A DNA stretch of 64,000 nt. Source: Anthonomus grandis grandis. Lineage: Eukaryota; Arthropoda; Insecta; Coleoptera; Curculionidae. The notes beneath the pieces are model-generated. The model made no database searches. It saw nothing but the letters and a program-made list of their open reading frames with translations, and was not told where the DNA came from. The stretch's first letter is position 1; every line of letters starts with the position of its first letter. This document shows, piece by piece, positions 11,401 to 23,400 of this stretch. The stretch is from assembly GCF_022605725.1 (NCBI RefSeq), contig NC_065548.1, positions 44,385,131 through 44,449,130 on the forward strand. The letters run 5' to 3'. The position numbers and the translations under genes are program-made.

Positions 11401-14400
11401 GGATTCTGATCAAATCGTGAACTACAGGCCAATCTCACTACTCTGTAACTTCTCAAAAATTTTCGAAATTATCCTGAATCGGTCGCTATTTAGTCACGCA
11501 AAAGAACTCATCTATGTAGACCAGCATGGATTTTTTAGCGGGCGATCTTGTGTTACTAACTTATCTTGTCTGTCTAGCCACATCTGTGAATCACTTGATA
11601 TTAATACTCAAATCGATGTTATTTATATCGACTTCCAAAAAGCCTTTGATCGGATAGATCACTATATTTTGCTGCATAAATTAACTCAGTATGGTTTTTC
11701 AGGGAGAATATTGAATTTATTTCATTCCTACTTGATTGGTAGATCTCAATATGTTGAATATGACGGCTTTAAATCGAAACTTTTTAACGTAACGTCGGGT
11801 GTGCCACAGGGCTCGAACCTGGGTCCGCTCCTGTTTAGTTTTTTTATAAATGACTTGATTGGGTCACTCACTTGTCATAGGCTGGCTTTTGCCGATGATT
11901 TGAAGCTACATTTAAATGTTTATGATTTGGAGGATTGTGTTTTTCTTCAGAACTGTCTAAATACATTGGAGGTATGGTGCGCTGTTAACAGGTTAGGCTT
12001 GAATGCGGCTAAATGCAGTGTGGTCAGTTACTCTAGATCAAAAACACACTTAAATTTTAGTTACTTTATTAGTGATACTAGTTTGAGTAGATTAGAGCAA
12101 ATTACTGATCTTGGTATAACCTTTGACTCTGAATTTACATTTGTTCCACACTTCAACAACATATTCAAGTCAGCCCTGAGAAGCCTTCTCAGGGCTGGTT
12201 CATAATTAGAAGTTCTCAGAGTTTTACTTTGGAATCTACATTAAGACAGCTTTTCTGTTGCTTTGTGAGATCAAAACTGGAGTTTGGCTGCATTATATGG
12301 AACCCGCTCTATCAGAATCATGTTGGTCTCCTTGAATCTGTTCAGCGTAGATTTGCTAAGTTTTTGGCCTTCAGGCAGGATGGCATATATCCGGTAAGAG
12401 GGTTTTATCATCGGCAACTATTGGAACGCTTCAATCTACATCCATTACATCTCAGAAGAATGATCTTCTCTGTAAAATTCCTGCATGGGTTACTGAATGG
12501 ATTCATTGATAGTCCTGTACTTCTTTCTGGTGTACGTTTCATGGTGCCTAGGCTTAATGCTAGACATCCCCTAACATTCTTTCTGCCAAGGCCTCATACC
12601 AACATCCTGTTGAAATCGCCACTATATACAATATGCGCTATATTTAATCCGATCTGTCACATGTGCGATATAAATTTCTCTCCGGTTTATGTGATTGTCG
12701 ATATCTTGGTGGATCATTACTCTTGGGATTAAGACCCATGTGTTTAAGTTATAGCTAGTGGGTATATTGCAGTTAATTTAATTTAATTTAATTTTGTTGA
12801 ATATGTGATTATCTCGTTAAACTTTTATAATTGGGTTTTTATATCATATTAATAGTTATTTGTTCTAATTTTTTGGATAACTTTTGAGATTGTGACTTTA
12901 CTTTACTTTTTTTCTTTTCTTTTCATTCTTTTAGGTTTGTTTGTGTGTGTTTTTTTTAACTATATTTTTCATTGTTTTGCAACTGTTTCCTGTTATTGGG
13001 CAAGTTGCCTGTTGGAAATAAAGGCTTATTATTATTATTATTATTATCACTAAACGCATGCGCATGCACCTATGGGTTTATCAGTAAAAAACGTTTGTTT
13101 TGGCGAGATCTATCTACTCTTACATTTTAGCACAATAGTTTCGGAATATCCTGTATAATAATAAATCCCTACTGCAAACAAGGTATAGTACAAGGAAAGG
13201 TATTGGGTAAAAGAGGACCCGGAAGAAGAACATCATGGTTGCGGAACCTACAGACTTGGTTTGGAAAAAGCACAGTAGAACTATTTAGAGCTGTTAAAAA
13301 AAATATATAATTGCCAACTTTCGAAACGGATAGATACCTGAAGAAGAAGAAGAAGAAGAAGAATGGCGAGGTTGTAGGAAAAAGAATTATTTGATATGTT
13401 GTGACTTGAGTATTTGAAGACTGCAGGACTGTGGTGGTTATAAATATTGGAAAAATGTTCTTCATAGGCCTGAAACATTTGTTGTTTATTTGTAATCCAA
13501 GAGCTGTTTTGTATTAGACCAGGAAATATATCAACTTGTAATGACATGGCTTTAAATAAATTCTCTCTATAAATGTAATTTTGCTTTGCTTATATTTTTC
13601 TTCGATTTTCCTCTAAGTTTACAAAATTTTCTGTGGTGGGGTAGCGTTTGAATAAATTGACTGCCTTTTTCCTTTTTTTGGGTATGGAGATTTTGGGGTT
13701 TAAAGAGAGGGGGTGTTTAAGGGGAAGAAAAGAGTTTTTGAAGGATTAAGGGTTTAGGGATTAGGATGGGAAGAAGGTAGAGAAATGGAACAGGAAATAG
13801 TTGGGGTGGGCTGAAGGTTAGTAAAGGATTAGAGAGTCTGGAGTGCATTGGTACTGTTAGTATTTTCTGGTCGTTTTTGCACAATTGAAAAAGAGTTGTA
13901 TGTTGAAAAAAGTGAAAAAGTAGGATTCAGAATGTTGCATTTTTTCAGAAGTGGCTGGTTTCTGACCTTGTACATAACTCGCCTTTCCGCAGAGCTTGCT
14001 CACACCAGCCTTAAGGATTAATAGGTATTCATTTTACCATACCTTTGGCACTCACTGTGCTGCTATATAGTAATCGATCATAGTGTGGAGATTTGTGTGT
14101 GTTGTAATAGCCGGGTATTTAGGGCAAGTAAAACAAAAAAGATTCCCCATCTAAAACTATTTATTGAATGAATTGAAAAATATTTCCATACAAAAAGCAA
14201 TTGAACAGCGTCACGGGTACCTAATTAGACACGAGCCGCGATATAGCTTATTTTGCAAATAGCTGCTATACTAGGTCGACTAATTATTGCAACCAACTAT
14301 TAATGTTTATAATAAATAAAATGTATATCAAAATTCCATATAAAATACCATTAAGTTGTATAGAAAAAATTGATCCATTAATTTTGGACGAGTATTATAT

Positions 14401-17400
14401 AGCATCGAGCGACGAAGAGGAAATAAATATGCCTTTATCAAATTTAGAGTTTTTTTAATTTAGCTGGGAAAATAGTACCTCAGGGGTTTGATGGCTCACA
14501 TTACAGGCTACAATCATTTTTAGATGCTTTTACATTACTTAATGAAAATTCGGGCGATCATGGAGCAAACGCAGTAGCCTACGTTAAAACACGACTTACA
14601 AGTAAGGCTCGAGGTTTAATAATATACCAAAGCATAATATATAATACCGAAGCATCCCTTGCAGAAATTATAAACACTTTGCGTTCAAAAATTAAAGGAG
14701 AGAGTTCACAGCTGTTAACAACAAAGCTATTAAATTTTTGGCAACATGCTAGAGATACTGTAAGTTATGTTTCGGATATTGAATCTCTAGCTGAAAAATT
14801 AAAAACGGCATATATTAGCGAGTGTGTCCCCGCCGATGTCGCAGCAAAGTAATAAAGTATTCTACTGATCAAACAGTAAGAGCCTTAGCTCAAATGCTAT
14901 TTCCGAAAGGGCTAGGGTAGCTATAGAGGCAGGAACATTTACCACAGTACAGGAGGTTGTCAATAAATTTATAAATATAAATAATAATGCCCAGGCTTCA
15001 ACTTTAAACATTTTGTATGTTAATTCAGGTCAAAATAATTTTAGAAATAATAATAGATTTTTTTATAATATTAGACGTAGGCGACCTAATAACAATAATA
15101 ATAATAATAATTACAATAACACTCGACGCAGCCAACATTTCAATAGGTACAATAATGAACGCGGTAGAAATAATTGCGGTTTTAATAATAATACAAGTAT
15201 AATAATGACAGATAAGTAACTTTGTTGTATTTTTTACAGAAATGACTGGTCAGGAAAATACTTTTTTGATCGATACTGGTGCAGATATTTCTATATTTAA
15301 AAATGACACAATTAGTCCAAACAAAATTATAAATTCACACACCCCTAGTCAAATTAAATAGGTAACAGATGAAGTTATCACAACTTTAGGTATTGCAAGA
15401 ACGCTCATTTCTGTTAATGGACACAAAGTCGAACATTCTTTTTACGTAGTAGATTCCTCATTTTCGATCCCGACAGATGCAATATTGGGTCGAGATTTTA
15501 TTGCTAAATTCAAATGTAATTTAAACTATTCGGATTGGACTATGACTATTAGGCCGAATAACAATAATATTATTCTACCGATTCAAAATAGTATTTTTGA
15601 AGACTCTATAGTTATTCCAGCTAGGTGTGAGGTACTACGAAAGATAAAAAGCCTACAATTTGTTAAAGAAAATTCAGTAGTAGAAAATGCGAAACTAAGG
15701 TCTGGTATCTTTGTTGCGAGAACTATTGTCTCAAAAAATTCCTCTATTGTTAAGATTATTAATACAACAAGCGAAAACGTTACTCTTAATAATATTCAGC
15801 TAAAAACGAAAAGCCTAGCAGAATTTAATATCTATAAAGTCGATACAGAATATAACGATAGAAATTCTAATCTCATGACGCAGCTTAATGTTAAAGATGT
15901 ACCTTAGTTTGTCAAAGAAAAATTAATTAAGTTATGCAACGAATTTTCAGATATTTTTGCCTTTAAGTCAGATAAAATAACAGTTAACAACTTTTATCAA
16001 CAAGAACTCCAAGTAACTGATAGGTCACCCGGGTATATTAAAAATTATAGAATTCCGCATACTCAGAAAAAAAAATAAACAAACAAGACAATAAATTTTT
16101 GGAACAAAATATTATAGAGCCATCTTACTAACCTACTTTGCTTTTGAAGAATTTGCCTAATATTATTAATAATTCCTTTATAGTGTGCTGTATGTGCGTG
16201 TGTGTGTGTGTGTTTAACTGGGGTACCTCGGTGGTATCGTGTTCCGTGACTCTGGGGCCCCCCTGAGGGGGTTTGCTACACGACATTAAAACTAAGATAC
16301 AATCATGTAGTTATTTTCTCCAATACAAATGCTATATACAATGCTATATACATTTCTTTTTAGTTTGAAGAAGAAAAGGCCTCCTTGCTGGCACAATGCA
16401 GCGATAATCAGAATGACATTCAATCTCTCCGAAAGGAACTACTGCAGGCGGAACAACAAAGACTAGATTTAGAGTCAGACAAAGTTTCGCTTTCAGAAAA
16501 ATGCAAGTTCTTAGAAATTGAAAAAGGAAAGGTTAGTAACATGAACCCTGACGTCTGAGTATGCATTTATTACTGTTCATGTTTATGATTTTTAGGTTGA
16601 AATGGAGCTTAATCAGGCAGCTAGAGAAAGAAATGATCTTAGCAATCAACTCACAGTTATGGGACGAAAAAGAGATGCATTAAATGAAGAGCTAATGCGA
16701 TGCCGACAAAAATTAGAACAGGCCAATGAAACAAATGCCAGAATCAATCGGAATCTAGAGGATCTTGTGAAAGAATGCGAAGAAAAACAAGTAAGGAAAT
16801 AAATATCCAAAAATATATTTCAAGATAAAGAATTCTATTGCGTAATAAATTTAATGATAAAATTTGATAAATAATTTAAAAAGTCAATTTTTATAAATGT
16901 AACCTTCATTTTAGTGTACAATCGATGCAATGGATAAGGAAATTCAGCGAATTCAAGAATTGATGGCTGCAATTCGCTCTGAAAAAGAAGCACTAGAAGC
17001 GGTCTTATTTGATACTCAAACCAATTTAGAAGCCACTGACGATAAAAAAATGCAATTAGAAAAAGAAGTACAGGAATTACTAGTAAAGCAAGAACAATTA
17101 AAATCTCAGGTATATTTTTCAACTATTAACCTCACATTTAAAAATAAAATATTTAATTTTATTTGTTAGGTTTCGAAGTTAACTAAAGATTTAGAAAGAT
17201 CTGAAAAGAGATGCTCTGAAATAAAAACCTCCATGGCTCATCAAGCGGGGAATAAAGAAATTGAGTTCAAACAGAATCTAGACAAGCTCCGACAACAAAA
17301 TGAAGAAAGCGTTAAGAAACTAACTGAAGAACGGGAGAAAATTCGAACTTCTTTAGAGAAAAGGTTGCAGCAATCAATGCAGCAACTGACAAATGAGAAG

Positions 17401-20400
17401 AATACTGAAATCCAGCAACTCTCCGAAAGGATTGAAGCTCTACAAAACCACATTGATAATCTTTGTCAGCAGCATGAAGAGTTAATGTTGCGGGCAGAAA
17501 ATGATAAACAGCAAGCATTACTAATCGGTAAGTAATATTGAAACTACTCCAATTAACTCCCTCATAGAAACAGCTACAGTTTCAATCGTATCCCGAACCA
17601 GCGTTCACAGAATTTTAACATCACATCAGATTCGACCCAGTTCGATATCAGTTCATTCAGGAAATGAACGAAGATGACTTTGATCGCACAGTAGATTTTA
17701 TGAAAATATTTCAAAAAAAATTGAAAATATTTCAAAAACAACTACGTTTTGCTTAAATAAAGAAGTAAATTGTCACAACTGCAAGTACTGGAGCCACAGT
17801 AGCCCTCATTTAATACTTACACAGCGTTCTTTAAAACTAAACAGGTGGGCGGGAATTCTAGGCAAGCACATTATTGGACCTTTATTCATATATGCCAATT
17901 TAAATGGAAAAAATTTAATTAAATTTACTTCAAAATGCCATCAACCTCCAGATCACAGACATTTTAGAAAACTACCCGGATTTAGTCGAAGACCTGCTAA
18001 TCTTTCAACAAGACGGAGCACCTCCTCACTACGCTCCTGTACGAGATTTTCTAGAATTAGTTTTTCTTGTGGATGGATGGAAGGAGAGGCCCAATAGATT
18101 GGCCGGCACGATCACCTGATTTAACACCGTTGGACTTCATTCTCTGAGGACACCTAAAATCAGTTGTTTATAATACGCAGTCAGAATCACTTGAGGAGTA
18201 TTAGATAACGAATCGTAGTTGAATGCCGTCAGCTAACGCCTGAAATATTTCGAGACGGTTCGAGAAACTCGATTGCATCACTGCATGGAAGTAAACAGCG
18301 AACATTTCGAAAATGTTGGAAATAAATTATTCTTGGTACAGAGTCTTTCCCCATTTCCCATATATTGACCCCCACTCTACAAATTACGAGACAGTTTTAC
18401 CGTTAACCAAAACTCTTTATTTTTAATCTCGACACGTGTTTCGCTAACGATGTTAGCATCTTCGGGAGAAGATTAAAACTTCTTCTTAAATTAACTTTAA
18501 TCTTCTCCCGAAGATGCTAACATCGTTAGCGAAACACGTGTTGCTTCGCAGTACACAAGTGAGTGGAGTCCTTCTAGATTGTGACAGTCCCTAATGTTCT
18601 GAGTTTTGGTAGTTTCGGCCTACGGGTAGGACCGGTGCCGTCAAATTCCACCAGTGCTCTAGAGAACTCCGACGTCACACGATTGGGCATGTCGGTTTAT
18701 TATTATTATTAAAAGGTATACTAGTATTATATAATGCCTTTAATATGATATATCATCAGTTTATAAAATTGATGGTATTATAATAGAAAAAAAGGTTCAT
18801 CTTTTTTTACTTTATTTCATATGTTAGCTAAAAGAAATATTAGTTAAATAAACGAAAAAAACATATATCTGTAATAAAAAATATACTTTCTTGGAATGCA
18901 TTTTATGTATGCCTTTATAGATGCCTGGCAATGCAGCCTGTTTTTATATTCTGGGAAAATCTGTATGGCGAGTGCAGATGATACAAGAAGAGGAATCAGA
19001 GCGCAAAAAATGCCGCGGATATAACTCGGTCTTTCAAAAGAATATATCAGCTCTACATAAAAGTTTTTTTTTAATTAAACAGTTGAAAAGAGGCTAGAAA
19101 ATTTCAGAGAGCGATGTCACAAAAGCCAGCGAATTTTTTTAATGCTTCATTATTATAGTAATATATACGAGAAGTCTTAACCAGAAAAATGTTTTCCGGG
19201 ATTTCAAAAATTTTTATTTATTATAGGAGAAAATTCCATTAATTGTTTTAACAGTATTCACAATAAATACTTAAGTATAATATACAATAAGTAAAATAAA
19301 AAACAAGAAACAAATAAAAAACAATAATAAAATACTGATCATAAAATCACCACTTCCTACTAAAGCTCATTTTCTTCAAGATTCTTTTAAGGGAACAGTA
19401 AATTTATCTACATTTGAACTATTGGTCAGTGATAACTATCTATCTAATGGATTCTTTAATGAAATGCCATACAAAGTTCTGTATCTTGTATCTTATATGG
19501 GGACGAAGGGCCTGAATAGGATGGAGCATTGAAATAGATCTAATTTAAGAGACTAGTCAATCAATATTTATGAATTACAACAAATAAATACCGGGTGGTG
19601 CGCGCCGAGCGGACATAGGAAATTCCAGGTAAATTTTAATCTGACGTACAGCCGAATACAAGAAATGTTTTTTTTTTCGTTTTATCAATCTCACAACCAT
19701 ACATTCAAAGTAAGACACATTTATTGATTATTGAGTAAATTTTGTGAAAATAAAACATGTTCTTTTACTAACGAAAAAGATGAAAATCTATATTACAAAA
19801 TTATATAGGAACATACGGAACAACTAGCGCCAAGTAACACTTGTATTGTAACATTTTTAGTATTTATAACATATTGTGACAGAGCGCAAACAGCTGATTG
19901 ACATAGTAATGGGCTGCACCTAATTAACAGTAGTAATGGGCTGTACTTAAAGATTGGTATAGGTATTATCATTTAACACCCCTCTTCAATTTAAACCTTC
20001 TACGCAAGTTTTAAATTGCTAACGATTAAAATAAACAAGAAACGTCTTAACATCTAAGTATCTAAGCATCTTAAAAATTACACTCACATATTGTATCCCT
20101 AAAACACTTTTACACCTAGATTATTTCTAAAATATTGAAATTTGTCTTTAACAAGAGACTTAGTTAAAATGTCCGCTACATTTTCGTTCGTTGGAACATA
20201 TGACATTTTAATAAATTCCTTAGCAACAATATCCTTAATGAAATGAGTTTTAATGTCAATATGCTTAGACCTCTTACTGTTTTCAAAACTTTCGATTGAT
20301 TTCAGAGTACTTTGATTGTCTATCATTAAAGAACTTGATAAATTACTAAGTTCAAAATCTTCATACAGTCCCTGCAGGTAAAGTACTTCAGAAGCTGCTA

Positions 20401-23400
20401 AAGCAGTAGCAATATACTCAGATTGATAACTTGACTGGGCACCAACACTTTGTTTCTTTGAGATCCACGAAACCAAATTACCGTCAAAAAACACTGTACA
20501 TCCGCTTACACTTTTTCGGTCTATTTGATCTCCTCCCCAATCGGCATCGGTATACGCCAAAATTTCAGTTCCCTCAGAAAACTTCTTGATGTAAATTAGA
20601 GTCATGTTAATTGTTTGCTTCAAATATCTCACAATTCTTTTTGCGGCCACCCATACTTGTTGCGTCGGTTTATCTAAATAACGGCTAATATACTACCGAA
20701 AATAATATATCAGGTCTGCTGATAGTAGCTACATAGAGTAAGGATCCTATAATTTCTCTATAGGGTAAATTTTTCCTAATTTTTTGATCATGTAATATCT
20801 GAAAATTTGCTTCCATTGGCGTTAAAGCAGGTTTGGAATCTTCAAGATTAAACTTATTAATCATTTTCTTAATCATTGTTGTTTGATTAATAACCATTCT
20901 ATCTTTATAAGTTTGAATTTCCATACCTAGAAAATCACTTAATTTTCCCAAGTTTTTGGCTTTAAACTCCTTCTCCAAAGCTGTCAAAATTTCCATATGT
21001 TTTGGTCCTGTAAGAATAATGTCATCCACCCAAAGTAAAAGCCATACTCCATTTCCTGTGCAAAAATCATTTCCTGACCTCTTCAGCTTATGTTTTTCTG
21101 CAAATTCGTTGAACCTTTCATTCCACATTCTGGGTGCTTCATGTAAGCCGTATATAAGCCGTATAAAGCTTTATTTAATTTGAGTGCATTAAACTTCTTA
21201 TCCACTGTTAAGCCTTCAGGTATTTTAATGTAGATGTCTATATTCAGATTTCCATTTAGGAAAGCCGTGGGAATATTAAATTGCATAATATCCCAGTTTT
21301 TGCTAAAAGCATATGCCATAAACATCCTTATAGTCTGATATCTAGCAACAGGTGCATAGACATTATAGTGGTATTCTTCCTGATAACTCTTTGCTACTAG
21401 ACGTGCCTTCTTAAGCCCATTTTGCTTGATTCTGAATATCCAACGTATGTCAATGGCCTTCTTGTCTTCAGGCAGGATTACTGGCTCCCATGTACAATAT
21501 TCTTCATGTGCATCTAGCTCCTTTTTATAGCCTTGCTCCAACCTTGCCCATTCTTCATGGCTTCCTCGTAATCAGTTGGTTCTTCAGGCAAAAAACAATA
21601 ATGCGTTAAATATAACTCATAGTCGTCGACTCGTACAGGTGGTTTGGATATTCTCCTACCAGTTGTGACTTCCCCTGGATCATTCTGATCCTCTTTCTCA
21701 TTTATTTCTTTATTCCCTTCTTCTTCGTGATTATCTTCAACTTCATCTAAACTTTATTTTCCATATGGTCCTTCCAGAGTCTCGTCTACTAGGTTTTCGT
21801 TTTTGACCATTCCATATTGATATAAAGTATCATTCTCGTCAAATCTAACATCCCTCGAAACTATAATATCATCTGTCTGATGATTCCATAATCGATATCC
21901 ATTCATGCTGTATCCTACCATCCTGACTGCTATTGCTCTAGGTTCCAGTTTGTCACCAGAGTTTGGCATTTTCAGTGCCCATGCTTTACTACCAAAAATT
22001 TCTTCTATTGGTTTTGTACGAGGTAGTTCCAGCTTTACAAATGGTTGCCTGGTTGCTTTACCCTCCATACATGGACTGCATACTGTTGATGGTACTGGAA
22101 GCTGCAAGTTTCTCAAGTACCCATTAGATAAATGTCCTAACCTTTTATGCCAAATATCACCTTTAACTGCAACATTACATATTTGCGCGGGTAAATTAAA
22201 AATAGCCACATAAAAATTTCCCGTTGCCTTACACCTAACATTAGTACCACCTTTTGTTTTTATAACAGCCTTTTCCTTATCAAATACTACCTGATTACCT
22301 TTTTTCATTTATTTTCTTAACACTAAGTAAATTATATGTCAAATTCGGTACAATAAGAGCATAGAAATCAATCTTATTATTACAATATTCAAGACAAAGC
22401 TTACCCCGCTTGTGAACAATCAGTGAGTTTCCATTCACCACTCTTATCTTGATCTCCTTTTCTAGTTTCACAACATCTGTCATGTACCTCTCTATATCAC
22501 TGGTCACCAAATGATCTGTCGCTCCACTGTCTAAAATAAAATTCACTGTATAGTCATTAACTCGGTCACTATACTTAATTTTTGAGTTCCCGGCACTTAA
22601 AACTTCTGATATAAATGAAATTGCATCAGTTCTATGAGCATTCTCATTATCACCACTACTTAAATTAGCAAGTCTTGGTGCACCCCTAAAATTTCGCCCC
22701 CTACTTCTCCTCGAGTAGCCTCTGTACGGTCCTCTTGATGGGGCTGCACTTTTATGTAAAAATTTAGGGCATTCCTTCAAGAAATGGTCTCCTCCACATC
22801 CATAACATTTTACAGAAGTTGACTTTTTGCCATAAAAGGCTGCCTCAGAGTGATTAGGCTGACATTCACTCCTCTCTGAGTCTTTAAATTTTAAGTCAGC
22901 ATCTAGAAGTCTGTTCTTCACAAATTCTAATGAAATATTAGTACTAACAGTTTCAATTGCCGTTATGACGGTATCGTACCTATCAGGCATAGTTAAAAGT
23001 AAGTAGCATACCTTATCACTCTCATCGAGAGTTGCTCCGGCTCCCTCCAGCTCTCTGAGCAGTGTTTCGACCTACATGAAATGCTCTTGTAACTCCTCAG
23101 ATGTGCACCTAAGTTTTAGTAACTTTTTCATAATATAGAGCTTCGAAAAAGTGCTCTTTCTTTCGAAGACATTCTGTAAACTATTGAGCATTTCCTATAC
23201 AGTTTGAGCATTCTTTATATACTCTAAATGCTTGTCAGTAATGCACTGAACAATGAGGCATTTTGCTTTAGTATCTAGCTTGTCAAATTTAGCCTTATGA
23301 CTTTCATCCAGGTTGCTGTAATCTTCCTGGCTTGCCTTTATTACATCCCTAACTCCTTCCTTATCTAGCAACATTTCTAGCCTATATCTCCAGCTATTGT

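Larger units (their letters stand above)
9490..13046 (+). mobile_element. LINE (Jockey/CR1-group) nested in the mariner, with (TTA)n tail
   Basis: A plus-strand LINE of about 3.5 kb. A GC-richer 5' leader (about 9500-9700) precedes a heavily shortened ORF1 that starts MTPRQRNELMAAKSELKR at 9702. ORF2 follows, with endonuclease and reverse transcriptase. The 3' end has AATAAAGG and then a (TTA)n tail at about 13021-13045. The surrounding mariner resumes at about 13047. The exact target duplication was not resolved; TCATTTACTAA on the left and TCACTAA on the right are candidates. Confidence 0.75.
8019..13155 (+). mobile_element. Mariner (DD41D-type) element, interrupted by a LINE
   Basis: The left end TACTGGGTGTTCCGAAAC at 8019 and the inverted right end at 13155 define the element. 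The inverted repeat continues inward for over 80 bp, to about 8105 and 13070, and includes a shared block CAAAACAAACGTTTTTTAC. TA is duplicated (8017-8018, 13156-13157). Excising the element with one TA restores the LINE frame MRNKVL to IINPYCKQ. The left part holds a degenerate transposase; the right part is mostly a younger LINE (about 9490-13046). Confidence 0.85.
6900..13362 (+). mobile_element. RTE-like LINE, degenerate, split by a SINE and by a mariner
   Basis: Coding pieces on the plus strand lie at 6900-7313, 7566-8018 and 13156-13362. The first carries YLIHYEKAFDF and the RT catalytic QYADDTMVIASS (about 7230-7265). The second carries NINVNKTKQMIISK and GHVMRNKVL. The third carries GKRGPGRRTSWLRNL and FGKSTVELFRAV, the C-terminal tail typical of RTE/BovB-like ORF2, followed by a (GAA)n run at about 13340-13362 that is the 3' tail. 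The element has many stops. When the SINE and the mariner are removed, the reading frame runs through both junctions, which dates both insertions after this LINE. Confidence 0.8.
14310..16150 (+). mobile_element. Ty3/gypsy-type LTR retrotransposon, 3'-truncated
   Basis: Plus-strand gag, protease and the start of reverse transcriptase in order, with no 3' half and no identifiable LTR pair. The gag frame at about 14460-14850 reads through RLQSFLDAFTLLNENSG and FWQHARDTVSYVSDIESLAE. The protease active site LIDTGADISIF lies at about 15264-15297. RT leader motifs around 15908-16080 (EFSDIFAFKSDKI, YRIPHT) end in decay at about 16150. Several stops and frameshifts (about 14460, 14850, 15205, 15360, 15907, 16078) make it inactive. 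Confidence 0.8.

Noticed and set aside
13281..13547. 88-codon minus-strand frame running into a Leu run
   Set aside because: Part of it is the antisense of the LINE (GAA)n tail; the rest is unrecognised.
18890..19030. Possible extra rootletin exon (ATGCCTGGCAATGCAG after a T-rich TAG)
   Set aside because: Exons 17170-17527 and 48589-48752 already join in phase across a conserved rootletin stretch, and this sequence is not coiled coil.
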